NCBI RefSeq assembly: GCF_900636545.1
Contig: NZ_LR134290.1
Coordinates: forward strand, 3,720,001-3,784,000
Direction: 5' to 3'
From: Pseudomonas mendocina
GTDB lineage: Bacteria; Pseudomonadota; Gammaproteobacteria; Pseudomonadales; Pseudomonadaceae
DNA length: 64,000 bases
Shown: positions 35,191-42,447 of the stretch, in pieces
Position numbering within the stretch: the first letter of the stretch is position 1
How the letters are laid out: each line of letters begins with the position of its first letter
Notes under the pieces: generated by a model
The model's database searches: none
What the model was told of the DNA's origin: nothing
What the model saw: the letters and a program-made list of their open reading frames with translations, nothing else
Position numbers and translations under genes: made by a program

Positions 35191-35222
35191 ATGACGATTA
35201 CATCAGAAAATGTAATCGTCAT
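35191..35222. promoter_or_regulatory. 32-bp perfect palindromic operator candidate
   Basis: ATGACGATTACAT (35191-35203), six-base spacer CAGAAA, then ATGTAATCGTCAT (35210-35222): 13 bp of perfect dyad symmetry in a 291-bp intergenic region between the divergent MerR gene and the alpha/beta hydrolase. It is AT-richer than its surroundings. The most economical reading is the operator of the adjacent MerR regulator. Confidence 0.75.
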
Positions 35223-35272
35223 GTTCTGGAGCCTGCCATGCCTTTGCTCGTCCACCCACTCGGCCTTCCGCG

Positions 35273-36220
35273 ATGAACGCTCCGCTGCTGCCTCATGAGC
35301 GGCCACCGCACCTGTTGGATATCGATAGCGATGGCCTGCGCCTGCGCACCTACATCTGGGACAAGGCTGATGCCCCGACCCTGCTGTTGGTGCATGGCTA
35401 TCCGGACAGTCATGAGATCTGGCGGCCGCTGATCCGTGAGCTGGCCGGCGACTACCGAATCGTCGCTTACGATGTACGCGGCTTTGGAGCGTCCGCAGTG
35501 CCGAAGCGCCTGCGCGACTACCGCCTGGAGCAGTTGGGACGCGACCTCGAAGCAGTGGTACAGGCCACCAGTGCGGGTCGTCCGGTGCACCTGATCGCCC
35601 ATGACTGGGGTTCCATTCAGAGCTGGGAGGCTGTGACCGAACCGCGTATCCAGCCGCTGCTGGCGTCCTACACCAGCATCTCCGGCCCTTGCCTCGACCA
35701 TGTCGGCCACTGGATGCGCGAGCGCTTGAGCCTGCGTCGGCCTGAGGCGCTGTTGCAGGCGCTGGGACAGTTGCTCAGCTCCTGGTACATCGCCTTCTTC
35801 CACATCCCGCTGCTACCGGAACTGGGCTGGCGCCTGGGCCTGGATCGGGCCTGGCCCAGGCTGCTGCGGCGTCTCGAAGGCGTGCGCAGCCTGCCGCCGA
35901 GCCCGACGCAGCGCAGCGACGGCATGCGCGGGGTGCAGTTGTACCGCGCCAACTTCATACGCAGTCTGTTCAGACCGCGCTCGCGCAGCACCCGCGTACC
36001 GGTGCAACTGATCGTGCCGCTGAGAGACCGCTTCGTGCGTCCGCAGCTATTCGAGGATTTGCAGCACTGGGCGCCACTGCTGACTCGTCGAGAAGTCAGC
36101 GCCGGCCATTGGCAATTGTTGGCCGAACCCACTGCGCTAGCCGGCTGGCTGCGCGACTACGTGAACAGACTCGAACAGGCCCGCGCTCGCTCGGACCGAC
36201 CGGAAGGTAACCCGAACTAG
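35273..36220 (+). CDS. Alpha/beta hydrolase, epoxide hydrolase/dehalogenase type
   Basis: 315 residues, alpha/beta-hydrolase fold. HGYPDSHEIWRPL is the oxyanion segment after the first strand, and the nucleophile elbow is AHDWGS (Asp about 110), which places it with epoxide hydrolases and haloalkane dehalogenases rather than serine esterases. The general base His is in SAGHWQLLAEP (about 280). A cap-like insertion (about 135-235) is rich in Arg/Leu. Substrate unknown. The ATG at 35273 lies 50 bases after the 32-bp palindrome; the gene is presumably controlled by the divergent MerR protein. Confidence 0.88.
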   Translation: MNAPLLPHERPPHLLDIDSDGLRLRTYIWDKADAPTLLLVHGYPDSHEIWRPLIRELAGDYRIVAYDVRGFGASAVPKRLRDYRLEQLGRDLEAVVQATSAGRPVHLIAHDWGSIQSWEAVTEPRIQPLLASYTSISGPCLDHVGHWMRERLSLRRPEALLQALGQLLSSWYIAFFHIPLLPELGWRLGLDRAWPRLLRRLEGVRSLPPSPTQRSDGMRGVQLYRANFIRSLFRPRSRSTRVPVQLIVPLRDRFVRPQLFEDLQHWAPLLTRREVSAGHWQLLAEPTALAGWLRDYVNRLEQARARSDRPEGNPN

Positions 36221-36248
36221 CGACGCGGCTACAAGGGGCGACGGCCGC

Positions 36249-37724
36249 TCACTCGCCCAGTTCGTCCAATGCCGGCAGATCGGCAGAGCGTTCGAGCAAC
36301 TCGCCCGGCAGGCTCTTGCTCGCCCGGGCGCCCAACAGCTTGAGGTTTTCCACACGGCCAACGAGGTTGCCACGGCCGTCGACCAGCTTGTTGCGCGCGC
36401 TGGCATAGGCCTTGTCCAGTTGCTGCAGGCGATTACCCATTTCGTCCAGGTCGGCAACGAAGGCAACAAACTTGTCGTACAGCTGGCCGGCGCGCTCGGC
36501 GATCTCGCGCGCGTTCTGGCCCTGGCGCTCCTGGCGCCACAGGCTGTCGATCACCCGCAAGGTCGCCAGCAAGGTGGTCGGGCTGACGATCACCACCTGC
36601 TGCTCGAAGGCTTCCTGGAACAGGTCCGGTTCGGCCTGCAGCGCTGCTGCGAAAGCGGCCTCGATCGGCACGAAGAGCAGGACGAAATCCAGGCTGTGCA
36701 GGCCCTCGAGGCGCTGGTAGTCCTTGCCGGACAAGCCCTTGAGGTGGCTGCGCAGTGAGATCAGATGTTGCTTGAGCGCCTGCTGGCGAATCGGCTCGTC
36801 CACCGCAGAGACATACTGCTGGTAGGCACTGAGGCTAACCTTGGCATCGACGATCACCTGCTTGTCGCCGGGTAGACGGATCAGCACGTCAGGCTGGAAA
36901 CGCTCGCCACCTGCACCCTTGAGGCTGACTTGGGTCTGGTATTCCCGCCCCTTCTCCAGGCCGGCATGCTCCAGCACACGCTCCAACACCAGCTCGCCCC
37001 AGTTGCCCTGGGTCTTCTGCCCCTTGAGCGCACGCGTCAGGTTGGTTGCCTCGTCGCCCAGGCGCTGGTTGAGTTGCTGCAGGCGCTCCAGCTCCTTGCT
37101 CAGGGAAAAGCGTTCGCGCGCCTCTTGTTGATAACTCTCGTCGACACGTTTCTCGAACGCCTGGATGCGCTCCTTCAGCGGGTCGAGCAACTGACCGAGG
37201 CGCTGCTGGCTGGTCTCGGCGAAACGCTGCTCGCGCTCATCGAAGATTTTCGTCGCCAACTCGGAGAACTGGGCGCGCAGTTCGTTGCGTGCGCCCTGCA
37301 GGTCATCGAGACGCTGCTGCTGGTTGTCGCGGTTCTCCTGCAGCTCAGCCGCCAGCGCCGCGCATTCTGCGGTCAGACGGCGCAGCTCGGCTTCGTTACG
37401 CTCGCGTTGCTGGTTCCAGGATTGCGCGGCCTCGCGGGCGATCTGCCGTTCCTGCTGCAGCAGTTCGTTCTCACGGCGCAGGCCGGCCAGCTCGGTCTGC
37501 TGGTCTACCTTGATCTCACTGACCTCGGCCAGTTCCGCACGGCAGGCGTCGAGTTGCGCCAGCAGGCCGGCCTGGCTTAGCTGGGCATGCTCCAGGCGTT
37601 CCTGCAGCAGCGCCTGCTCACCTTGTTCGCGCGTCAGCCGGCGTTGCAGTGACCAGAGCGCCGCCAACAGCGGCACCAGCGCGACGACTGCACCGACGGC
37701 AAGAGAAAGGGGATCGATTGGCAT
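36249..37724 (-). CDS. rmuC: DNA recombination protein RmuC
   Basis: 491 residues (E. coli RmuC is 475). An N-terminal membrane anchor (about 8-27, LAVGAVVALVPLLAALWSL) precedes a long coiled coil (about 30-230, with Gln/Glu/Arg heptads), then the RmuC nuclease-like domain (about 235-455) with RALKGQKTQGNWGELVLERVLEHAGLEKGREYQTQ and PDVLIRLPGDKQVIVDAKVSLSAYQQY. RmuC limits inversions at short inverted repeats. It precedes the Sel1-like gene on the opposite side of its promoter. Confidence 0.95.
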   Translation of the reverse strand: MPIDPLSLAVGAVVALVPLLAALWSLQRRLTREQGEQALLQERLEHAQLSQAGLLAQLDACRAELAEVSEIKVDQQTELAGLRRENELLQQERQIAREAAQSWNQQRERNEAELRRLTAECAALAAELQENRDNQQQRLDDLQGARNELRAQFSELATKIFDEREQRFAETSQQRLGQLLDPLKERIQAFEKRVDESYQQEARERFSLSKELERLQQLNQRLGDEATNLTRALKGQKTQGNWGELVLERVLEHAGLEKGREYQTQVSLKGAGGERFQPDVLIRLPGDKQVIVDAKVSLSAYQQYVSAVDEPIRQQALKQHLISLRSHLKGLSGKDYQRLEGLHSLDFVLLFVPIEAAFAAALQAEPDLFQEAFEQQVVIVSPTTLLATLRVIDSLWRQERQGQNAREIAERAGQLYDKFVAFVADLDEMGNRLQQLDKAYASARNKLVDGRGNLVGRVENLKLLGARASKSLPGELLERSADLPALDELGE

Positions 37725-37790
37725 AGACGCTCCATGTTGGACCGACGAGCAGTATACCCAGCCGGCGATTCACACGGGGCCAGCACGCAC

Positions 37791-38102
37791 TCAGCGTGAA
37801 AGGCGCTCCAGCTCCAGCTGAGCACCGCGGTCGCCGGCACGAGCGGCCTGGCGCAGTAATTCATAACCGATACGACGGTCGCGGGTGTTGCCACAGTCGC
37901 GGCAGAGCAGTTGGCCCAGGCGGCTTTGCGCCTGCACGCAACCTTTGCGCGCGGGCTGCTTGAGCAAGTTGCCGGCGATTCGCTTGACGCTGGGCGTTTG
38001 CCCCAGACGTGGACTGTCGAGCAGCCATAGCGCGACACGCATGGGCAGACGAGAAGAACCGGAGCGGGTTACGGAGGATGAAGAAGGTAAAGCGCGAGGC
38101 AT
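37791..38102 (-). CDS. Small Sel1-like repeat protein
   Basis: 103 residues in the version started at MPRALPSSSSV; a Met 20 codons in (MRVALWLLDSPRLGQ) gives 83 residues and is where similarity to Sel1-repeat proteins seems to begin. Two Sel1/TPR-like helical repeats follow: RIAGNLLKQPARKGCVQAQSRLGQLLCRDCGNTRDRRIGYELLRQAARAGDRGAQLELERL. Two Cys (CRDC) may bind metal. No recognisable Shine-Dalgarno for either start. Probably a small protein-interaction module. It lies 66 bp beyond the rmuC start on the same strand. Confidence 0.6.
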   Translation of the reverse strand: MPRALPSSSSVTRSGSSRLPMRVALWLLDSPRLGQTPSVKRIAGNLLKQPARKGCVQAQSRLGQLLCRDCGNTRDRRIGYELLRQAARAGDRGAQLELERLSR

Positions 38103-38689
38103 AAATAAAGGGGGGTGACTGCCGGGGCGCGCCACTCTACTCCTTTTTTGCCGAAGGTAAAGCCTTGCCTGGCGGACGGATTGCCGAGGCCGAAAAGAGT
38201 TCCTTCACAATCCACAGAAGCTGTGGATAACTCAGTGAACAACTTGGGCGAAAGAGGTGCCAGGCCCGATGTTTCGGGACTCCCAGACAAACTGTCGATT
38301 TTTTCACCAATGAAAAAATTTCATATTTTTCATTGACTTAAAAATCAGCCACGAGAAATCAAACGCTTAGCGGCGTTTCTGACAGTGATGTGACAGGCTG
38401 CTTCAGCTTTGTGCACAACTCGCTGCGACATATCCGCGCAGCGCTCTGTTTCGGGGCATTCAAATGGCTATTGCGGCACTTATGCGGGCTGCGGCAGCCA
38501 TACCGGCAGCCGGGTCCCAGCCCAGCGAAACGGTCATGGTCAATCCAGCACCCAGGCGCGCTCGTGCAGGTGGTTTTGCACAGCAAGGGCGCATGACCAT
38601 GCGCACAGCAAATTCAGCGCCACAGATCAACTTGGCACCCTCCGGAGCATGGGGTACCGTCCCGCAACGGCACCTGGCAAGGAGAACTC
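38103..38689. promoter_or_regulatory. 587-bp gap before ydbH: DnaA-box pair and AT island
   Basis: No convincing gene. Contains TCCACAG-AAG-CTGTGGA (38211-38227), which holds a perfect DnaA box TGTGGATAA at 38222-38230 and a near-match in reverse at 38208-38216. It also has an AT-rich island with CAATGAAAAA/TTTTTCATTG (38308-38335, 8-base spacer) and a palindrome GCGCAT-GACC-ATGCGC at 38589-38604. A short GACA-AAC-TGTC hairpin followed by GATTTTTT lies near 38286-38305. Confidence 0.4.
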
Positions 38690-41245
38690 ATGAGCCGCCG
38701 GCGTTTCTGGCTGAGCATCTGCATAGCGATTCCGGCGCTGCTGTCGCTACTGGCCGTCTATGTGGGCTATCGCGTTCAGCAGTTGCTGGAAGAACAGCAT
38801 ATCGAGCTGGACTGGCAGGGTTTCACCCTCACCTGGCGTGGCCTGCAGTTGCATGAGGTGAACCTGATGCAGCGCGACCAGGGTGAATTGCGGGCCCATG
38901 CCAAGCAACTTCAACTGCTATGGCTGGCCAACGAGGCGCCGCGCTACCGCCTGACTGCGCAGACTCTGCGAGTGGACTGGCTACCGGCGGATTCGCAGGC
39001 GCAGCCCCCGGCAGACAGCAGGCTGGACGCCAACCTTCGGACGATGCTCAACGCCCTGCCCTGGCTGCCGAGGCGGATCGAACTAGATGACGTCCAGGCG
39101 CAACTGCCTTGCAGCAGCGGCCGCTGCGTACTCGACGGCGAGCTCGACCTGCTGCGTCTAGACGACACCTTGCAACTGCGTTTGCGGCTGCTACGCGAAA
39201 ACCACAATGCGCTATTGCAAGCACACTTGCAGGGCCTCGATGGTGCACTGGACAGCACGCGCCAACTGCAACTGACCCTGCACCTCGATGAACAGCAGCA
39301 ACTGGAACTGCGCAGCGACCTGGCCGCTCAGGGCGATGCACTGCAATGGAACGGCGACCTGCTACTGGCACCGCTGCAGGAAATCGCCTGGGTCGCTGCC
39401 TGGCTGAGCGAATGGACACCACTGGACACGGCCAACCTGCCAGCGACGCCGCAGCAAGCCGGCATCATCGCCCAGTGGCAATTGCAGCTGCCGCAGACCA
39501 CCCGCCAGCTAGGCGATCTGCTGGTCGCGCCTGGATGGCTACGTGTCGACGCCCAACTGCCGCAACCCTGGCCCATGCCCGGCCTCGGTCTGATCAGCGG
39601 TGAACTGCAGCTCGACCTGCTCAACACCACCGGCCTGTGGCAAGCCCGCAAATTGCACGGCGACCTGCATCTCGATATCCGCGACGCGCCCTGGCTGGCC
39701 GCGCTGCCAAGCGGCCTTCGGGCAAACCATCTGCAGTTGCAACTGCAGCCGCTGGAGAGCCGCGTGGATAACGAACTGGCCCTGCAACTGAGCCTCGCCG
39801 GAGAGGGGGCGCTAGAAATGCAGGCCAACGCCGAGCTTGGCCTGCAGCAATCGCGCGACTGGGCGCTCGAGGTGCGCCAGTTGCAGCTCGACGCCCGCAG
39901 CAAACGCGTGGATCTGGGCAACAATCGAGCCGATGGTCTGCAGCTGAATCTCGAGCTGTCTGGCAATGTCACGGCGCAACAGCTGCAACTCGCGTTGGCC
40001 GCCCACTCAAGGCTGGAGATCCAGCGCCTGCGCGGCACCGATCTGGACCTGCGACAGGTTCGCTTGTCCCTCGACGGCCTGGGCATGGCCGGCGCACCCC
40101 ATGCGCCGAGGCTGTCCGGCCCGCTGACGCTGCGCGTGCAGAATCTGCAGCATCCCCAATTGCAGGCCCAGGGCTGGCAATGGCAAGGCCGGATAGAGGC
40201 CGACGACGCCCACCAGAAACTCGATGGCGCCCTGCTGGTCGACTCCGGCCTTAGCCTGGCCCTAGGCCTGAACAACACAGCCGATGGGCTGACGCTGAAC
40301 GCCACGCTCGACGAACTTTTCCTACGTGCCGGTAACCCGCTGGCGCAAACCCTGGCCAACTGGCCGCCACTGTTGACCCTGGACAATGGCCGCATCCAGG
40401 CCGACGCCAGCCTGAATATGCCCAGCGACAAGCCCCTGCAACTCAAGGCGCAGCTCAGCGGCAAGGGCCTGGCCGGTATCTACGATCGCAGCACGCTGAG
40501 CGGTGTGGACGGCGAACTGCACCTGCAACTGGCGGGCGATCGCCTGACGCTGGCACTGCCGAGCCTCAGTGCCAAACAGATCGATCCCGGCATTGCCCTA
40601 GGCCCGTTGCAATTGCAGGCCAACTATCAGGCCAGCCTGCAACATCCGATGGCCGGCAAACTCAGCCATCAGCGTGCGGAGCTAGGCATTCTTGGCGGCA
40701 GCCTGCGCCTGGAACCGGCGACCTGGGCGCTGGATCAATCCACCCAGTTGCTGCCGCTAAAGCTCAGTGGCCTGGACCTGCAGGAGCTGTTTCGCGTCTA
40801 TCCGGCCGAAGGGCTGGAAGGCAATGGCCTGCTCGATGGAACCTTGCCGCTGCGCCTGGGCAAAACGCTCAGCATCGAGCAGGGGCTGATCGAAGCGCGC
40901 ACTCCGGGCGGCCGCCTGCGCTTTCACTCGCCACGCATCCGCGCCATGGGTCAGACCAACCCGGGTATGAAGCTGGTCACCGATGCGCTGGAAGACTTCC
41001 ACTACGATCTGCTCAGCAGTAGCCTCGACTACGATCAGTCCGGCACACTGCGTCTCGGTATGCGTCTACATGGACAGAACCCGGCCATCGAACAGGGCCG
41101 CCCGATTCACTTCAACATCAATCTGGAAGAAGACATTCCGACCCTGCTGGCGAGCCTGCAACTGACCGACAAGGTCAGCGACATCATCCAGCAACGGATC
41201 CAGCAACGGATGCGCCAGCGTGTCCCCCAAGAAACCAAGGAGTAG
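38690..41245 (+). CDS. ydbH: YdbH family AsmA-like intermembrane lipid transport protein
   Basis: 851 residues. A single N-terminal membrane anchor (about 5-25) is followed by a long repetitive beta-rich domain with Leu/Gln/Asp repeats that fits an AsmA-like/TamB-like bridge. The C terminus contains RFHSPRIRAMGQTNPGMKLVTDALEDFHYDLLSSSLDYDQSGTLRLGMRLHGQNPAIEQGRPIHFNINLEEDIPTLLASLQL, the YdbH signature. In E. coli YdbH with YnbE forms one of three redundant (YhdP, TamB, YdbH) periplasmic bridges that move phospholipids to the outer membrane. It is followed at once by ynbE and ydbL homologues, as in E. coli. Confidence 0.9.
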   Translation: MSRRRFWLSICIAIPALLSLLAVYVGYRVQQLLEEQHIELDWQGFTLTWRGLQLHEVNLMQRDQGELRAHAKQLQLLWLANEAPRYRLTAQTLRVDWLPADSQAQPPADSRLDANLRTMLNALPWLPRRIELDDVQAQLPCSSGRCVLDGELDLLRLDDTLQLRLRLLRENHNALLQAHLQGLDGALDSTRQLQLTLHLDEQQQLELRSDLAAQGDALQWNGDLLLAPLQEIAWVAAWLSEWTPLDTANLPATPQQAGIIAQWQLQLPQTTRQLGDLLVAPGWLRVDAQLPQPWPMPGLGLISGELQLDLLNTTGLWQARKLHGDLHLDIRDAPWLAALPSGLRANHLQLQLQPLESRVDNELALQLSLAGEGALEMQANAELGLQQSRDWALEVRQLQLDARSKRVDLGNNRADGLQLNLELSGNVTAQQLQLALAAHSRLEIQRLRGTDLDLRQVRLSLDGLGMAGAPHAPRLSGPLTLRVQNLQHPQLQAQGWQWQGRIEADDAHQKLDGALLVDSGLSLALGLNNTADGLTLNATLDELFLRAGNPLAQTLANWPPLLTLDNGRIQADASLNMPSDKPLQLKAQLSGKGLAGIYDRSTLSGVDGELHLQLAGDRLTLALPSLSAKQIDPGIALGPLQLQANYQASLQHPMAGKLSHQRAELGILGGSLRLEPATWALDQSTQLLPLKLSGLDLQELFRVYPAEGLEGNGLLDGTLPLRLGKTLSIEQGLIEARTPGGRLRFHSPRIRAMGQTNPGMKLVTDALEDFHYDLLSSSLDYDQSGTLRLGMRLHGQNPAIEQGRPIHFNINLEEDIPTLLASLQLTDKVSDIIQQRIQQRMRQRVPQETKE

Positions 41246-41249
41246 CGCG

Positions 41250-41441
41250 ATGCGCACGTACCGCCTCCTCGCAGCCCTTAGCCTGGGGCTGCTGTGCCAG
41301 GCCTGTACCCCGACGGTGCAGCTGGCCATGCCCAACGAGCCGATCAACATCAACCTCAACGTCAAGGTCGAGCACGAGATCTACATCAAGGTGGACAAGG
41401 CGCTGGACAATGTCTTCAACGAAGACAGTGGCCTCTTCTAA
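41250..41441 (+). CDS. ynbE: YnbE-like outer membrane lipoprotein
   Basis: 63 residues. A lipoprotein signal peptide with a CQAC lipobox (Cys 19) precedes a short mature region with TPTVQLAMPNEPININLNVKVEHEIYIKVDKALDNVFNEDSGLF. It matches YnbE, which anchors the YdbH bridge to the outer membrane. It starts just after the ydbH stop with AAGGAG placed 11 bases before the ATG, and ydbL follows after an 8-bp gap. Confidence 0.88.
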   Translation: MRTYRLLAALSLGLLCQACTPTVQLAMPNEPININLNVKVEHEIYIKVDKALDNVFNEDSGLF

Positions 41442-41449
41442 GGAGAAGC

Positions 41450-41791
41450 ATGATGATTCGATACCTTTCGACACTGCTGCTGGCACTGACCCTGAGCCTG
41501 CCGGCCTATGCGCTGAACCTCAACCAGGCCATGAGCGCCCTGGGCGACGCCAAGGCCAGCGGCCAACTGGGCGAGCAGCCCAATGGCTATCTGGGCGTGG
41601 TCAAATCCGGCGGTCAGGCCGACGAAATCGCCCATCTGATCAACCAGGCGCGCCGCGCCGAATACCAGAAGGTGGCCAAGGACAACGGCATCAGCCTGAG
41701 CGACGTGGAAGCCATCGCCGGCAAGAAGGCCATCGAGCGCACGCCCAAGGGCCAGTTCATCCAGCTGAACGGCCAGTGGCTGCAGAAGTAA
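41450..41791 (+). CDS. ydbL: YdbL family periplasmic protein (DUF1318)
   Basis: 113 residues with a signal peptide (MMIRYLSTLLLALTLSLPAYA). Mature DUF1318 domain: LNQAMSALGDAKASGQLGEQPNGYLGVVKSGGQADEIAHLINQARRAEYQKVAKDNGISLSDVEAIAGKKAIERTPKGQFIQLNGQWLQK. YdbL is encoded with ydbH and ynbE and is proposed to help assemble the YdbH bridge. AAGGAGAAGC precedes two adjacent ATGs; the first is used. A terminator follows 20 bp later. Confidence 0.9.
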   Translation: MMIRYLSTLLLALTLSLPAYALNLNQAMSALGDAKASGQLGEQPNGYLGVVKSGGQADEIAHLINQARRAEYQKVAKDNGISLSDVEAIAGKKAIERTPKGQFIQLNGQWLQK

Positions 41792-41810
41792 AAAGCCTGC
41801 GGCAGAAACA

Positions 41811-41838
41811 AAAGAACCCGCCTAGGCGGGTTCTTTTT
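41811..41838. terminator. Terminator between ydbL and grxD
   Basis: AAAGAACCCGCC-TA-GGCGGGTTCTTT then TTTT. Located between the convergent ydbL and grxD genes, so it can serve both. Confidence 0.9.
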
Positions 41839-41852
41839 TGCGAGCGCAGCGA

Positions 41853-42179
41853 TCAGGCGCCGGCTTTGCTCACGGCATCCTTGATCAGGGTCTGCAGTTC
41901 GCCCTTCTCGTACATCTCGGTGAGGATGTCGCTACCGCCGACCAGCTCACCACCGACCCACAACTGCGGGAAGGTCGGCCAGTTGGCGTACTTCGGCAGG
42001 TTGGCGCGGATTTCCGGGTTCTGCAGGATGTCGACATAGGCGAACTTCTCGCCGCAGCCCATCACCACCTGCGCAGCACGGGCAGAGAAGCCACACTGCG
42101 GGGCGTTGGGCGAGCCTTTCATGTACAGCAGAACGGTGTTGTTGGCGATCTGCTCTTTGATGGTTTCGATGATATCCAT
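41853..42179 (-). CDS. grxD: Monothiol glutaredoxin GrxD (CGFS type)
   Basis: 108 residues. CGFS active site at 29-32 within NAPQCGFSARAAQVV, and WPTFPQLWVGGELVGGSDILTEMYEKGEL provides the cis-Pro and glutathione-binding Gly-Gly-Ser-Asp. CGFS glutaredoxins store and transfer [2Fe-2S] clusters as dimers with BolA-type partners rather than reduce disulfides. The ATG used gives MDIIETIKEQI; a longer reading to 42272 is not glutaredoxin-like. Its upstream region runs into the dispersed repeat at 42296. Confidence 0.95.
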   Translation of the reverse strand: MDIIETIKEQIANNTVLLYMKGSPNAPQCGFSARAAQVVMGCGEKFAYVDILQNPEIRANLPKYANWPTFPQLWVGGELVGGSDILTEMYEKGELQTLIKDAVSKAGA

Positions 42180-42295
42180 GGGGCACCTCAGCATAGACTT
42201 CGCGACCCGACGGTCGCCACGGTGGCGCGATTGTAGCGAAAAGCCGAGCATAATGCTCGGCCTTGCCGTCATCCCCAGAACTGTTTACGACCTAG

Positions 42296-42446
42296 CGAGC
42301 TAGAGCCATGCAAGGCGCTACGTTAGTAACAGCCTCCGGCTGGTCAAAACAGGCGAGGAGCGGTCGGAGTCGCGTTCGACTTTACAAGTTGTAAATGAGC
42401 AGTCCGAGCCTGTTTTTAACGCAGCAGGGCCGACGCGCAGCAGGTC
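42296..42446. repeat. Copy A of a dispersed intergenic repeat with nested inverted repeats
   Basis: Fills the gap between grxD and the molybdopterin oxidoreductase gene. AAAACAGGC (42346-42354) pairs with GCCTGTTTT (42408-42416), and the centre has TTTACAA-G-TTGTAAA (42381-42395). GTAAATGAGCAGTCCGAGCC at 42391-42410 is 19/20 identical to the reverse complement of 20542-20561. Also CAGCC-TCC-GGCTG just before. This is a REP/MITE-like intergenic element; no ORF. Confidence 0.65.
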
Positions 42447-42447
42447 G

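Noticed and set aside
38208..38230. Possible replication origin
   Set aside because: Only one perfect DnaA box and a near-match, no dnaA/rpmH neighbourhood; kept only as a DnaA-binding candidate.
38464..38856. 130-codon frame crossing from the 587-bp gap into ydbH
   Set aside because: Overlaps the ydbH start out of frame, no homology, unlikely composition; ydbH has a better start context.
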